64,000 nucleotides of DNA from Elgaria multicarinata webbii. Lineage: Eukaryota; Chordata; Lepidosauria; Squamata; Anguidae. The position numbers and the translations under genes were made by a program. Location of the stretch: the NCBI RefSeq assembly GCF_023053635.1, contig NC_086185.1, positions 12,522,501-12,586,500 of the forward strand, written 5' to 3'. This document shows, one piece after another, positions 63,733 to 64,000 of this stretch; the stretch's first letter is position 1; the number at the start of each line of letters is the position of its first letter. The notes under the pieces are model-generated. The model was not told the DNA's origin. It ran no database searches and worked only from the letters and a program-made list of their open reading frames with translations.

Positions 63733-64000
63733 GTATGTATCTCAACTTCTGTTCATGCAGTAGTTTGTAACGTTTAACCCAATCTACCTGCCTACCTTGT
63801 GTACAACTAATACCTCTTTGTCATGGCCTCCTGTTAAATTGTCTTTCATCAGACGAGTAGTTTGCGAAACCAAGCTATGAAAACTGTGCCCGTACATTCA
63901 GAACAGCTTGAAATGCCCCCTGCCTCAGTTATCTCACTCCAGTTCCAGAACCTACCTCTCTTCCCGAGCCCTGTAAAGACACCTTTAAGTTTGTTCCTGC
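63733..64000. other. ZNF711 intron, window end
   Basis: Follows the 63574-63732 exon donor (GTATGTAT). Nothing else is recognised before the window ends. Confidence 0.6.

Overview
This is vertebrate nuclear DNA, most likely from a squamate reptile (lizard or snake). It has introns and CpG-island promoters. It carries many CR1 and L2 LINE pieces, tRNA-derived SINEs, hAT-like and TA-flanked MITEs, and a recent Ty1/copia LTR element, a mix that fits squamates better than birds or mammals. Three host genes are recognisable from their exon translations: APOOL (MICOS subunit MIC27), SATL1 (a spermidine/spermine N1-acetyltransferase-type gene) and ZNF711 (ZFX/ZFY family). They lie in the same order as on human Xq21.1.

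Layout: (1) 1-8,820, + strand: the last six coding exons of APOOL, with a striking 105-bp minisatellite just before the last one. (2) 8,820-10,485: a convergent intergenic stretch with a CR1 copy. (3) 10,486-22,911, - strand: all six coding exons of SATL1 with a CpG-rich promoter; one intron uses a GC-AG splice pair, and another minisatellite lies in the last intron. (4) 23,000-28,740: intergenic, with a 1.87-kb hAT-like element flanked by a perfect 8-bp duplication. (5) 28,741-44,511, + strand: a seven-exon gene I do not recognise. It encodes a predicted 274-residue type I membrane protein with an eight-cysteine ectodomain; every splice site and phase fits, and I know of no human gene at this place. 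A young copia element sits antisense in its fifth intron. (6) 46,560-64,000, + strand: the ZNF711 CpG island and untranslated first exon, then three coding exons giving the first ~256 residues (start and acidic activation domain). The zinc-finger exons lie beyond the window. (7) On the - strand inside the last ZNF711 intron, 61,055-61,471, two phase-matched exons encode the C-terminus of an unidentified protein.

The genes have unrelated jobs: mitochondrial cristae, polyamine acetylation, a membrane protein of unknown role, and transcription. Their grouping is inherited synteny, not an operon. Most remaining sequence is introns full of interspersed repeats. Identifications rest on remembered protein families, without database searches; repeat boundaries are approximate unless an exact duplication or inverted end is described.
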